A stretch of 11,883 nucleotides of DNA from Bacilli bacterium (GTDB lineage Bacteria; Bacillota_I; Bacilli_A; RF39; UBA660): NCBI GenBank assembly GCA_028703035.1, contig JAQVNR010000045.1, positions 1 through 11,883 on the forward strand. Reading direction: 5' to 3'. Under the pieces are notes generated by a model. It was not told the origin of the DNA, ran no database searches, and worked only from the letters and a program-made list of their open reading frames with translations. The first letter of the stretch is position 1, and each line of letters starts with the position of its first letter. Position numbers and translations under genes: made by a program. Below, in pieces: positions 1-7,015 of this stretch.

Positions 1-66
1 CAAGCAATAAAAAGATTGCTTGATGGCAATCCATTTACCGTAGATGAATTAATTAACAAAAGTTAA
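1..66 (+). CDS. Possible 3' end of an unidentified gene (partial)
   Basis: An open frame runs from the first base of the window to TAA at 64-66, followed directly by a second in-frame TAA at 67-69. It would encode 21 residues ending DGNPFTVDELINKS, a plausible soluble alpha-helical tail. The start lies outside the window. If real, the gene is convergent with the seven-gene minus-strand operon ending at 169. I do not recognise the family from so short a piece, and 66 bases can stay open by chance. The main support is the tandem stop and the ordinary amino-acid composition. Confidence 0.35.
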   Translation, partial: QAIKRLLDGNPFTVDELINKS

Positions 67-94
67 TAATTTTCATATGCAATAATTTAAGTTT

Positions 95-153
95 TACAAA
101 TCCCGTGAATAGTTACTAGTGAAAATGCCTATTTACAATTTTTGTGATTTGTA
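95..153. other. Nested inverted repeats between convergent gene ends
   Basis: An outer pair TACAAATC (95-102) and GATTTGTA (146-153) is a perfect 8-bp inverted repeat. Nested inside it, GTGAATAG (105-112) can pair with CTATTTAC (129-136), 8 bp with one G-T wobble when read as plus-strand RNA. The loop is 16 nt. There is no run of T after either arm on either strand, so this is not a standard intrinsic terminator. It could be a structured 3' untranslated region, a small RNA, or a protein or recombinase binding site. Structure is seen; function is unknown. Confidence 0.4.
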
Positions 154-156
154 TAT

Positions 157-178
157 AAAACAACTTTATCAATAAAGT
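157..178 (-). terminator. Weak candidate terminator of the par operon
   Basis: On the minus strand, ACTTTA and TAAAGT form a 6-bp AT-rich stem around TTGA, overlapping the TGA stop of the DUF92 gene, followed by TGTTTT. The stem is weak and the T tract short. It is the only hairpin-plus-T candidate at the operon end, and transcription may instead end at the nested repeat at 95-153. Confidence 0.25.
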
Positions 179-909
179 AAAATATAACTTAAAATAAATA
201 TAAATATATTATTTAAAAGATTAACCATATTATTATCAATTGATGCATAACCTTCTATTAAGTTTGTGGGTAGGTTGCAGTGAAGTTTATCTTCAGTTTT
301 AATTCCGCAAGCTTGGCAAATATATTTACCTTCAAATAAAGTGCCTAAGATGCTATCAAAAAGTGAACCAACAAGTCCCATTAAAGATATTAATATAAAG
401 TTAGAAATATTTAATTGAGAAAATAAATAAATTAAGCCAATAATTATTCCACCTAATAAAGATGCTAGTAGTCCTAGAAGTGTTACACCTCCGGGCTCAC
501 CAGTTTTTAATTTTTTTTGAGTAAAAATATTAATTGGTCTTTTTTTTGATAAAGTTCCAATACTACTAGCCATTGTATCAGATAAACTAGATGCAATAAC
601 TGCGTAATACATAATATAAAATATATTATTTTCGGTTAAATAATATATTACAATACAAATTGATGCAGTTAAGACATTACTAATCATTTGTTTAATATCT
701 CTAGTTTTATCTTTTTTAGTCTTTTTTATTTTATCCGTAAAAATCGTTAAAAGAAAAACTAAAGCTAAGGCAGTAAATGCTAGATATCCACCCCAAGTTA
801 AAATTATGATTCCTAAAACCCAAGCAAAGATTACTCCGCTTAGGGTAATCTTTTTCTTATATAAAGCATATAAAGCTAAAATTGATGGTAATAATACTTC
901 TAAATACAT
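169..909 (-). CDS. DUF92 family membrane protein (VTE6-like prenyl-phosphate kinase candidate)
   Basis: A 246-aa polytopic membrane protein of the DUF92/TIGR00297 family, near the usual family length. Family motifs are visible in order: SDTMASSIG (110-118), TGEPGGVTLLG (136-146), GSLFDSILGTLFE (181-193), a CxxC at 198-201 followed by His210-Cys211, and IDNNMVNLL near 224-232. About six hydrophobic segments are present. The characterised plant member is VTE6, which phosphorylates phytyl phosphate to phytyl diphosphate; bacterial members are mostly uncharacterised. The ATG start at 909 has AGGAG seven bases upstream, and only 2 nt separate it from the SEC59/VTE5-like gene, so the two are translationally linked. 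It is the last gene of the par operon and ends with TGA. I infer that it makes a prenyl diphosphate from a prenyl monophosphate in the membrane; the substrate cannot be read from sequence. Family assignment is firm, function is not. Confidence 0.85.
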   Translation of the reverse strand: MYLEVLLPSILALYALYKKKITLSGVIFAWVLGIIILTWGGYLAFTALALVFLLTIFTDKIKKTKKDKTRDIKQMISNVLTASICIVIYYLTENNIFYIMYYAVIASSLSDTMASSIGTLSKKRPINIFTQKKLKTGEPGGVTLLGLLASLLGGIIIGLIYLFSQLNISNFILISLMGLVGSLFDSILGTLFEGKYICQACGIKTEDKLHCNLPTNLIEGYASIDNNMVNLLNNIFIFILSYILLY

Positions 910-911
910 CT

Positions 912-1550
912 TTAAACTCCTAACATAATAACAATCATAAATATTCCTAGTGGTAAATAAAGGTTATCATATCCTTTAACACCAATAAGTTCTATTAATG
1001 ATGCACTAAACCCTATAATTAAGATATCTATTATTTCATAATTTAAATTAAAATAAATTCCAAAAAAGAAAGCAACCAAAGATGAAAATATTAAAACAGT
1101 TGACGACCCAGTGATAGTCTTGTTATTAATTATTTTTTTACTTTTTAAAAAATTGGCAAATAAGGGCGCAAATCCATCTCCTAAGCCCATACAAAATAAT
1201 CCAATTGCATAAGCTGGATCAAATGTATTATTAAAATATGTAATCGTTGCCATAATCAAAACACTAATTGGATAAAATATTGTTCCTAATGATTCTTTAC
1301 TTTCTATTCCTTTAAAAAAATTTTTTTTATAAGAAATATAATTTATAATTACAAAAGTTATTGGTACTATTATCATATGAATAGAATATCCAAAATAATA
1401 ATGCATTATAAAATATGAAAATGTTACTCCTATGTGAACAATTTTTCTAGTAATTACTAGCCTTACTTTAAATACTTCATTTAAAATGGAAGTTATAAGC
1501 AATATAAGAATAATATATAAGTATGTATATAAATAACCTTGAATTATCAT
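912..1550 (-). CDS. SEC59/phytol kinase-like membrane prenol kinase
   Basis: A 212-aa membrane protein of the dolichol kinase/phytol kinase/CTP-transferase superfamily (COG0170, SEC59 type). Visible motifs are RKIVHI (35-40), SLGTIFYP (87-94), the CTP-binding-type LGDGFAPLFA (123-132), TITGSS (145-150), and the terminal block ELIGVKGYDNLYLPL (187-201). Roughly six or seven hydrophobic helices cover the chain. Characterised relatives use a CTP or NTP donor to phosphorylate a lipid alcohol (dolichol in Sec59, phytol in plant VTE5). Here the likely substrate is a prenol such as farnesol, geranylgeraniol or undecaprenol; this is inference. The ATG at 1550 has only a weak AGG-type binding site. 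It starts 6 nt after the AbgT gene and ends 2 nt before the DUF92 gene. CdsA-like phosphatidate cytidylyltransferase is a less likely alternative because CdsA is longer and has a different signature. Confidence 0.85.
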   Translation of the reverse strand: MIIQGYLYTYLYIILILLITSILNEVFKVRLVITRKIVHIGVTFSYFIMHYYFGYSIHMIIVPITFVIINYISYKKNFFKGIESKESLGTIFYPISVLIMATITYFNNTFDPAYAIGLFCMGLGDGFAPLFANFLKSKKIINNKTITGSSTVLIFSSLVAFFFGIYFNLNYEIIDILIIGFSASLIELIGVKGYDNLYLPLGIFMIVIMLGV

Positions 1551-1556
1551 ATTTAC

Positions 1557-3089
1557 CTAAATTGTTGGAAAACTATTAATTCCTAAAGGAAGGCCTATTA
1601 TATAAAATGCTATTAAAACTAATATCCATAATAGACTAGTATAACCAGCATAGGGTACAATATATTTTATATTTCCTATTACTGTATCATGTTCATCTTG
1701 ACTATATAGTTCCATAAAAGCAATATAAATAATAAAATAGGCCATGAAAGGGGTAAGTCCATAGGTTAAACATTCTCCAGATCTAAAAATTATAGTGGCA
1801 AATTCAGGACTCAATCCAGCATTCATAAATACTGGAACTACAACTCCACTTAAAACCACCCATTTATTAAGACTACCGGGTACAAACAATGTACTAACAG
1901 CACTGACTATAAATGTTAGGATTATTAAAGGAATACCTGTAAACCCAGAGTTATTAATTAAATTAGCAAGTGATGAAACAATAACCAAACCAATATTTGT
2001 TTTTTTAAAAATAAAGATTAACATTGATGCCATAAAGATTAAAACTATTACTTTCCCAACACCATCAAGTGAATGACTAAATTGACCACACATGTCTCGG
2101 TGATTTTTAATACTTTTAGTAACAATTCCATAGCTTAGGCCTAAAATTATAAATAAGAAGACAATTACAAAAACAAAACCTTGATTAAAAAATGAATTAT
2201 ATCCAAATAGTTTATCTATATATAAAACTTGAGACTGATCAAGAAGTTTTCCACTTAGGGGCAGGCCAGGAATTATACTATAGACAAATATTAAAATATA
2301 TATTAATCCATAAAACCCAGAAATTATTAAACCTTTTTTCTCTCTTTTAGTCAAATAATCCTCTTTATCGTCTTCAAATGTATAATGTCCAACTTTAGGG
2401 ACAGTAATTTTCTCTGTAACTGAAGTAATTATGAAAGCTAATGAAATAACCATTATAAACATAATTAGCAGAGAAAAATAAGTATTAATTGTATAGCCTG
2501 CCGATAACATACCGGCACTAATGGTTGTATAGCTAAGAAGTGATGAATCAACAGAATTAATAAATAAATTAATGCCTATACCACAAGAAATAGATGCAAA
2601 AGCACATATTATCCCTGCTCGGGGATTTCTTTTCCCATACTTAAAAAGAAGAGCTGCAAGAGGAATTAGAGCAATAAAGCTTAAATCACCAACTATTGAA
2701 GAAAAAATACATATTAATGCTAGTAAAAAAGTAACAACTCTTTTACTAACTCTTTTTGTTAGAATATAGAAAAAAGAATCTAAGAAGCCACTTTTATCCA
2801 TAATCCCAACACCAATTAACGTAATTAAAAGCATTGATAATGGCATAAATGATGCAAAATTAGCTACTGTATTACTAAAGATATATTTTAATCCACTTAA
2901 ACTAAATAAAGATTCTACTGATACTAATACCGTTTCGTAATTTCCATTAGCTGTAACTTTATTATAAGTTGAACTAACATCAAATAAACTTAAAATACCA
3001 CTTAATACTATTGTTCCTAATATTAAAACAATAAAGGACATTATAGGATGAAGAACAATTTTATTTCTTATACGTCTTATTCTTTTCAT
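1557..3089 (-). CDS. AbgT family transporter
   Basis: A 510-aa integral membrane transporter with about a dozen hydrophobic segments and a basic N-terminus, full length for the AbgT family. The C-terminal family signature is clear: VPGSLNKWVVLSG (403-415), then GLSPEFATIIFRSGECLTYG (425-444) followed by LTPFMAYF. E. coli AbgT imports p-aminobenzoyl-glutamate. Other members (YdaH, MtrF) have been reported to export sulfonamides or p-aminobenzoate. Substrate and direction cannot be assigned here. The ATG at 3089 overlaps the DUF951 stop as ATGA, with AAAAGGAG six bases upstream inside the DUF951 gene, so translation is coupled. It ends with TAG, 6 nt before the SEC59-like gene. Its presence in a par operon is not part of the usual Bacillota arrangement and looks like an accessory insertion. 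A folate-fragment link to the nearby CofE-like ligase is speculative. Confidence 0.92.
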   Translation of the reverse strand: MKRIRRIRNKIVLHPIMSFIVLILGTIVLSGILSLFDVSSTYNKVTANGNYETVLVSVESLFSLSGLKYIFSNTVANFASFMPLSMLLITLIGVGIMDKSGFLDSFFYILTKRVSKRVVTFLLALICIFSSIVGDLSFIALIPLAALLFKYGKRNPRAGIICAFASISCGIGINLFINSVDSSLLSYTTISAGMLSAGYTINTYFSLLIMFIMVISLAFIITSVTEKITVPKVGHYTFEDDKEDYLTKREKKGLIISGFYGLIYILIFVYSIIPGLPLSGKLLDQSQVLYIDKLFGYNSFFNQGFVFVIVFLFIILGLSYGIVTKSIKNHRDMCGQFSHSLDGVGKVIVLIFMASMLIFIFKKTNIGLVIVSSLANLINNSGFTGIPLIILTFIVSAVSTLFVPGSLNKWVVLSGVVVPVFMNAGLSPEFATIIFRSGECLTYGLTPFMAYFIIYIAFMELYSQDEHDTVIGNIKYIVPYAGYTSLLWILVLIAFYIIGLPLGINSFPTI

Positions 3090-3268
3090 TTTTGTCTCCT
3101 TTTAAGCTTTTTTTCAAATTCTAATCTATCCATCATAATTTCTCTTTTACATTTAACACATTTAATTTTAATATCAACACCCATCCGGGTAATTTCCCAT
3201 AGATTACTCTGACATGCATGAGGCTTTTTCATTATTACTAAATCATTTAATTTATAGTCTTTTTTCAT
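3086..3268 (-). CDS. DUF951 domain-containing small protein
   Basis: A 60-aa basic protein matching the DUF951 family (B. subtilis YyzM type). The signature is DLVIMKKPHACQSNLWEITR (9-28) followed by DIKIKCVKCKREIMMDR (32-48). His17, Cys19 and the Cys37-x-x-Cys40 pair suggest a small zinc-binding fold. The biochemical function is unknown. Family genes commonly lie between parB/mscS and ychF in Bacillota, and the position here, directly after mscS, agrees. It starts 6 nt after the mscS stop, with a poor ribosome binding site that suggests reinitiation from upstream. Its TGA stop overlaps the AbgT start by 4 nt. The expected downstream ychF is absent and the AbgT gene occupies that place. Confidence 0.9.
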   Translation of the reverse strand: MKKDYKLNDLVIMKKPHACQSNLWEITRMGVDIKIKCVKCKREIMMDRLEFEKKLKRRQK

Positions 3269-3274
3269 AGGATC

Positions 3275-4048
3275 TCAATCTTTTAAGACTATATTATTTT
3301 TTTTATAATATTCTATTATTTTTTGATTTATTTCTCTTTTTAATTCTTGATCTTTTCCTTGTTTACATTTTACTTTAAATAAATAAATTATAGTATCAGA
3401 GTTTATTTTTTCTATTCCCAAATATACTGTTTCTTTTTCTTCTACATAATCATATTTAACTATTTCAGATATAATTTCATTTATTATCTTTTCTACTTTT
3501 AATTTATTAGACTCAATAGATGTAGGTATTTCTATATGAAAAATAGTTTTTTTCATACTTAAATTAATTACTTCGTGTAAATTACGATTAGCTACAATAA
3601 GAACTTCGCCAGTATCTGATTTTATTTTAGTGGATTTTAAACCAAAATCAGTTACTTCTCCTTCAAAGTCTTCATATTTAATTCTATCTCCTACAAAAAA
3701 GTAATCATCAATAATAATATTTATACCTGTATAAAGGTCTTTAATGATGTCTTGGAAAGCAATACCACCAACAACACCTAATGCCCCTAAACTTGTTATT
3801 AGAGTAGTTGTATGAACTCCATAAACACTTAATATTACTACAATAACTATAGCTATAATAATATTTTTAATAATATTTAAGATTAAAATAAATATAGTTT
3901 GAAATCTTTTTACTCCAAAATCATTCCCTTTTATTTTAATATTTTTAATAATTTTTTCCATTATTTTATACAAAATAACAGCAATTATTATTGTTATTAT
4001 TGGTACTATTACTTTTTCAGAAATAATTATTTCAAAAAAATTTTTCAT
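3275..4048 (-). CDS. MscS family small-conductance mechanosensitive channel
   Basis: A 257-aa membrane protein with three hydrophobic helices at about 10-30, 52-76 and 82-113, then a soluble beta-rich domain and a charged C-terminal domain, the layout of small MscS channels. The pore-helix region carries the Gly/Ala pattern SLGALGVVGGIAFQDIIKDL (86-105). The beta-domain signature includes VGDRIKYEDFEGEV (119-132), FGLKSTKIKSDTGEV (135-149) and ANRNL (153-157). It should open under membrane tension to release solutes during hypo-osmotic shock. The ATG overlaps the parB stop by 4 nt (ATGA) with an AGAGGATG-type binding site upstream. An mscS gene next to parB is a common Bacillota arrangement, and the reason for the linkage is not known. 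Confidence 0.93.
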   Translation of the reverse strand: MKNFFEIIISEKVIVPIITIIIAVILYKIMEKIIKNIKIKGNDFGVKRFQTIFILILNIIKNIIIAIVIVVILSVYGVHTTTLITSLGALGVVGGIAFQDIIKDLYTGINIIIDDYFFVGDRIKYEDFEGEVTDFGLKSTKIKSDTGEVLIVANRNLHEVINLSMKKTIFHIEIPTSIESNKLKVEKIINEIISEIVKYDYVEEKETVYLGIEKINSDTIIYLFKVKCKQGKDQELKREINQKIIEYYKKNNIVLKD

Positions 4049-4935
4049 TTATCATCCTCTACTTTTACATTTAATATTTCTAAAATACGTAGCAAATCTG
4101 GTTCACTATCAAAAGGAATAGTAATTTTATTTTTAGTTATATTTACTTTAGTACCAACCATATCTCTAAGTATATTTTCAAAAGCTTCAGTTGTAGCTGA
4201 TTTATCTATTGTTCTAACGACGGGTTTTTTCTTTGCTACATTATCACTTGAAACTAAACTTTCAAGTTCGCGAACTGATATATCATCAGTAATAATTTTT
4301 TCTGCCAAAGATAAAACTAATTCTTCTTTTTCAAGTTTTGATAAAACTCTGGCATGACTTTGGGTTATTTCCCCTTTGTTAATTAAATTTTTAATGCTTT
4401 TAGGTAATGATAATAAGCCTAGAAGATTGGTTATATAACTTCGGCTCTTACCGAATTTTACGGCTATTTCTTCTTGAGTTAAACCGGTTTTTTCGATATA
4501 TTTTTTAAAGCCTTCTGCAATTTCAATCGGAGTTAAATCTTCTCTTTGAATATTTTCAAGAAGGGCAATATCCATCATGTCTTGATCAGTAAACTCTTTT
4601 ATAATCGCTGGAATAGTAGCAAGATTAGCTAATTTACTTGCTTTTAACCGGCGCTCACCGGCAACAAGCTCGTAGCCCTTGATACTTTTTTTAACAATAA
4701 TAGGTTGAAGAACTCCATGTTCTTTTATTGAAGTAGCCAGTTCTTCTAATGCTATTTCATCAAAATATTCTCTAGGCTGATAAGGATTGCTTCTGATTTC
4801 CTCAACAGGTATTAAAACAATATCTGTTTCATTTGCATGTTCCACTATATTTTTTTCCACTTGGGAAAAATCCATTAGTTCGTTGTTAAATAATTGTTCT
4901 AATCCTTTTCCTAGTGCCTTTCGTTTATTTTCCAT
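4045..4935 (-). CDS. parB: Chromosome partitioning protein ParB (Spo0J)
   Basis: A 296-aa ParB from the preferred ATG. It has the N-terminal ALGKGLEQLF motif (7-16) that in Spo0J-type proteins contacts ParA, NPYQPR (50-55), the CTP-binding signature GERRLKA (93-99), ENIQRED (127-133), a helix-turn-helix near 152-175, and a C-terminal dimerisation domain. It binds parS, loads as a CTP-dependent sliding clamp, and stimulates the ParA ATPase during origin segregation. Two starts are possible. The TTG at 4944 lies only 3 nt from the AAAGGAGG at 4948-4955, too close for normal initiation. The ATG at 4935 is 12 nt away, slightly long but acceptable, and gives the usual ParB N-terminus. It overlaps the end of parA by 11 nt and the start of mscS by 4 nt. 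No parS site was found within the window. Confidence 0.95.
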   Translation of the reverse strand: MENKRKALGKGLEQLFNNELMDFSQVEKNIVEHANETDIVLIPVEEIRSNPYQPREYFDEIALEELATSIKEHGVLQPIIVKKSIKGYELVAGERRLKASKLANLATIPAIIKEFTDQDMMDIALLENIQREDLTPIEIAEGFKKYIEKTGLTQEEIAVKFGKSRSYITNLLGLLSLPKSIKNLINKGEITQSHARVLSKLEKEELVLSLAEKIITDDISVRELESLVSSDNVAKKKPVVRTIDKSATTEAFENILRDMVGTKVNITKNKITIPFDSEPDLLRILEILNVKVEDDK

Positions 4936-5710
4936 TTCTTTCAATAACCTCCTTTGCTAGGTTAAGATATGCCTCAGCTGCTCTAGAAGTTGGGTCATAT
5001 TCATTAATTGGCTCACCATGTGATGGAGCTTCAACTAATCTAATTAGCCTGGGAATAATTGTATTAAAGACTTTATCTTTAAAGAATTTTCTTACTTCTT
5101 CTACTACTTCTAAACCTAAATTAGTTCTTGAATCAAGTAAAGTTAATAATACTCCTTCGATCTTTAAATTAGGATTTAATCTAGTTTGCGTCATAATAAT
5201 TGTATTAAGAAGTTGCGTAATTCCTTCTAAAGCAAAAAACTCACATTGGACTGGGATAATTACTGAATCACTAGCAACTAAAGCATTTGTAGTCAGTAAT
5301 CCTAGTGATGGTGGGCAATCAATAATAATATATTCATAGTTATCTTTAATTTTATTAAGTGCATTTCTCAGCTGTTCATTTTTTTTAAATGTTGCATTTT
5401 GATAACCTTTTTCTACTAATTCTAAATCAAGTCCAGCTAAATTTATTGTTGCTGGAAGAATTGACAAATTAGGAAATTTGGTTTTAATAATAGCTTTTTT
5501 AGGTTCAATAGTCCCATTTAAAACATCGTAAATACTGTGATTAATATCTCCTTTATTGATACCTAGTCCTGTAGTTGTGTTTCCTTGCGGATCTAAATCA
5601 ATTAAAATAATTTTTTTTCCTAATTTTCCTAAAGAAGCAGCTAGATTAATACTAGTTGTAGTTTTACCAACTCCACCTTTTTGGTTTACTAAAGATATAA
5701 CTTTTGTCAT
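4925..5710 (-). CDS. parA: Chromosome partitioning ATPase ParA (Soj)
   Basis: A 261-aa Soj-type ParA, typical length for chromosomal ParA without an N-terminal helix-turn-helix. The deviant Walker A KGGVGKTT (11-18) has the signature lysine; DLDPQGN (38-44) is the A' motif and YIIIDCPPSLG (127-137) is Walker B. It binds DNA non-specifically as an ATP dimer and forms the gradient that moves ParB-parS complexes; Soj also affects DnaA in B. subtilis. The ATG at 5710 is fixed by an in-frame TGA shortly upstream. The ribosome binding site is mediocre (AGAAGG about 12 nt away). It is the first gene of the seven-gene operon, with a clear promoter 38-66 nt upstream. The upstream rsmG and noc genes of the classical cluster are not here. 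Confidence 0.97.
   Translation of the reverse strand: MTKVISLVNQKGGVGKTTTSINLAASLGKLGKKIILIDLDPQGNTTTGLGINKGDINHSIYDVLNGTIEPKKAIIKTKFPNLSILPATINLAGLDLELVEKGYQNATFKKNEQLRNALNKIKDNYEYIIIDCPPSLGLLTTNALVASDSVIIPVQCEFFALEGITQLLNTIIMTQTRLNPNLKIEGVLLTLLDSRTNLGLEVVEEVRKFFKDKVFNTIIPRLIRLVEAPSHGEPINEYDPTSRAAEAYLNLAKEVIERNGK
4948..4955 (-). promoter_or_regulatory. parB ribosome binding site
   Basis: AAAGGAGG on the minus strand, inside the 3' end of parA. It is 12 nt from the ATG at 4935 and 3 nt from the TTG at 4944, which favours the ATG as the parB start. Confidence 0.75.
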
Positions 5711-5747
5711 TTTTACTCACAGCCTTCTTACTTCTCTTACATAAAAT

Positions 5748-5776
5748 ATTTTATCATATATAAGGTTAAAAGTCTA
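5748..5776 (-). promoter_or_regulatory. Promoter of the parA-parB-mscS operon
   Basis: On the minus strand, TAGACT (5771-5776) as -35, a 17-bp spacer, and TAAAAT (5748-5753) as -10. The -10 box matches consensus at five of six positions. The predicted start near 5741 gives a leader of about 30 nt to parA. The -35 box abuts the T tract of the upstream gene's terminator. No other promoter is obvious at the tightly packed junctions downstream. Confidence 0.7.
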
Positions 5777-5802
5777 AAAGAAAAAATCTTCAAATGAAGA
5801 TT
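5776..5802 (-). terminator. Intrinsic terminator of the CofE-like gene
   Basis: On the minus strand AATCTTC, loop ATTT, GAAGATT (5785-5802) form a perfect 7-bp stem followed by TTTTCTTTTA. It starts 4 nt after the TAA stop of the CofE-like gene and separates that gene from the par operon. Confidence 0.85.
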
Positions 5803-5806
5803 AATT

Positions 5807-6994
5807 TTAGTCATCAGCTAAATTATCAAAGTAGCCAGAAATATAAACTATTGGAGTGCCTTTATCACCAGAACCACTAATCAAATCTGCTAGCGATCCA
5901 ACTAAATCAGTTATTCTTCTGGGGGTTGTTCCTAAACTAAGACTGCTACCAACTAAGTTTTCTTTTTTACTTTTAATTTCCTTTTTTAATGCATCATTTA
6001 AATCCTGCCCACTTAAATCCGGAAAATTATTATCTGATATATATTTTATTTTAATTTCATTTGGGGTTCCTATTAAATCCTTAGTATAAGCTGGGCTTAC
6101 TACAGGGTCTGCTAGCTCCCAAATACCTGCAATAGGGTCTTTAAATGCTCCATCGCCATATATCATAACTTCAATATCTTTACCAGTTAATTCTTTTAAT
6201 TTTTTTTTGATATTATAAACTAAAGTTTCACCCCGTTCAGGAAATAATTTTAGTTTTTCTTCGGTTAATTTATTACTACCTAAAAGTCCATATTTACTAT
6301 TATAGCCAGAACTACTTACTGGTTTATTTAGTATTTCAAATAGTCCAAGTACATTGGCACCTGCTTTTTTTAAAATCTCTTTAGTTTCATATCTAGTATG
6401 AATATCACAATTAATAATATCTTTTTGATATTTTAATATATCAACAGGATTATTAGAAAATACAAATTCTATTTTACAATTTTCTTCTAAAGCAATTTTT
6501 TTATAAATATTAATCATATTTACACCCGTAAAAGGGTGAAGATATTCACCAAAATTTTGATAATATTCGTTTTCACTAAATAAACTATTTAAATTAAATT
6601 TACTTTTTCTAAGTAAATTTTCATCTAAAATTCCATTTCCTACTTCATCATAGGGAAAAGATGTTAAAATAGTTATTTCATCCATATAACGAGCAATTGC
6701 TTTTAAGATTATTGAAAATCTATTTCTACTTAATATTGGATAAACAAGACCTACTTTTTGATTAGGAAATTTTGTTTTTAAATCAAGACATATTTCATCT
6801 AATGAAACTATATTCCCTTCGCACTTTCCTGCAACCCCTTCAGTTATTGCCACAATGTCTTTATTTCTAAATTCAAAGCCATGAGTCTTACTGGCATTAA
6901 TAAGTGAATCTATCACTATTTTCTCAAGGTCATCATTTTCTTTAATTATGGGAGTTCTGATTCCCATTGCTACTGTTCCTACATATCTAGTCAC
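5807..6994 (-). CDS. CofE-like gamma-glutamyl ligase (F420-0:L-glutamate ligase family)
   Basis: A 395-aa cytosolic protein of the F420_ligase family (COG1478). Recognisable parts are GIRTPIIKENDDL (11-23), the TEGVAGKCEG stretch (51-60) that matches TES-x-VSK-x-EG in CofE, IYGDGAFKDPIAGIWE (278-293), and a conserved C-terminal block with SLGTTPRR (353-360) and SGSGDKGTP (373-381). It is much longer than archaeal CofE (about 250 aa), with extra sequence around residues 65-270, like a Bacillota subfamily of unknown role. CofE adds glutamates by gamma linkage to F420-0 using GTP. This lineage is not expected to make F420, and no F420 gene is nearby. A Chlamydia COG1478 member (FolC2) acts in folate polyglutamylation, a possible alternative. 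The start is GTG at 6994, with AAGGAAG 6 nt upstream. The gene stands alone, with its own promoter and terminator. Family is firm, substrate unknown. Confidence 0.85.
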   Translation of the reverse strand: MTRYVGTVAMGIRTPIIKENDDLEKIVIDSLINASKTHGFEFRNKDIVAITEGVAGKCEGNIVSLDEICLDLKTKFPNQKVGLVYPILSRNRFSIILKAIARYMDEITILTSFPYDEVGNGILDENLLRKSKFNLNSLFSENEYYQNFGEYLHPFTGVNMINIYKKIALEENCKIEFVFSNNPVDILKYQKDIINCDIHTRYETKEILKKAGANVLGLFEILNKPVSSSGYNSKYGLLGSNKLTEEKLKLFPERGETLVYNIKKKLKELTGKDIEVMIYGDGAFKDPIAGIWELADPVVSPAYTKDLIGTPNEIKIKYISDNNFPDLSGQDLNDALKKEIKSKKENLVGSSLSLGTTPRRITDLVGSLADLISGSGDKGTPIVYISGYFDNLADD

Positions 6995-7015
6995 ATTACA
7001 CTTCCTTACATATAG

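Noticed and set aside
3899..4357. Plus-strand open frame of 152 codons opposite mscS and parB
   Set aside because: It is antisense to two genes with clear family motifs, is dominated by Phe, Tyr, Asn and Ser as expected from the complement of AT-rich membrane coding sequence, and matches no family.
5010..5025. CTCACCATGTGATGG inside parA as a parS-like or regulatory palindrome
   Set aside because: It is a short imperfect palindrome within a conserved coding stretch and differs from parS at several key positions.
4914..5339. Plus-strand open frame of 141 codons opposite parA
   Set aside because: It lies wholly antisense to the conserved ParA coding region and has no ribosome binding site or recognisable motif.
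5856..6089. Plus-strand open frame opposite the CofE-like gene
   Set aside because: It is a shadow of a conserved coding region in another frame with no independent support.
6224..6239. GTTTCACCCCGTTCA as a possible parS site
   Set aside because: Only the left half resembles the parS consensus TGTTTCACGTGAAACA; the right half does not match and the palindrome is absent. No other parS candidate was seen in the window.
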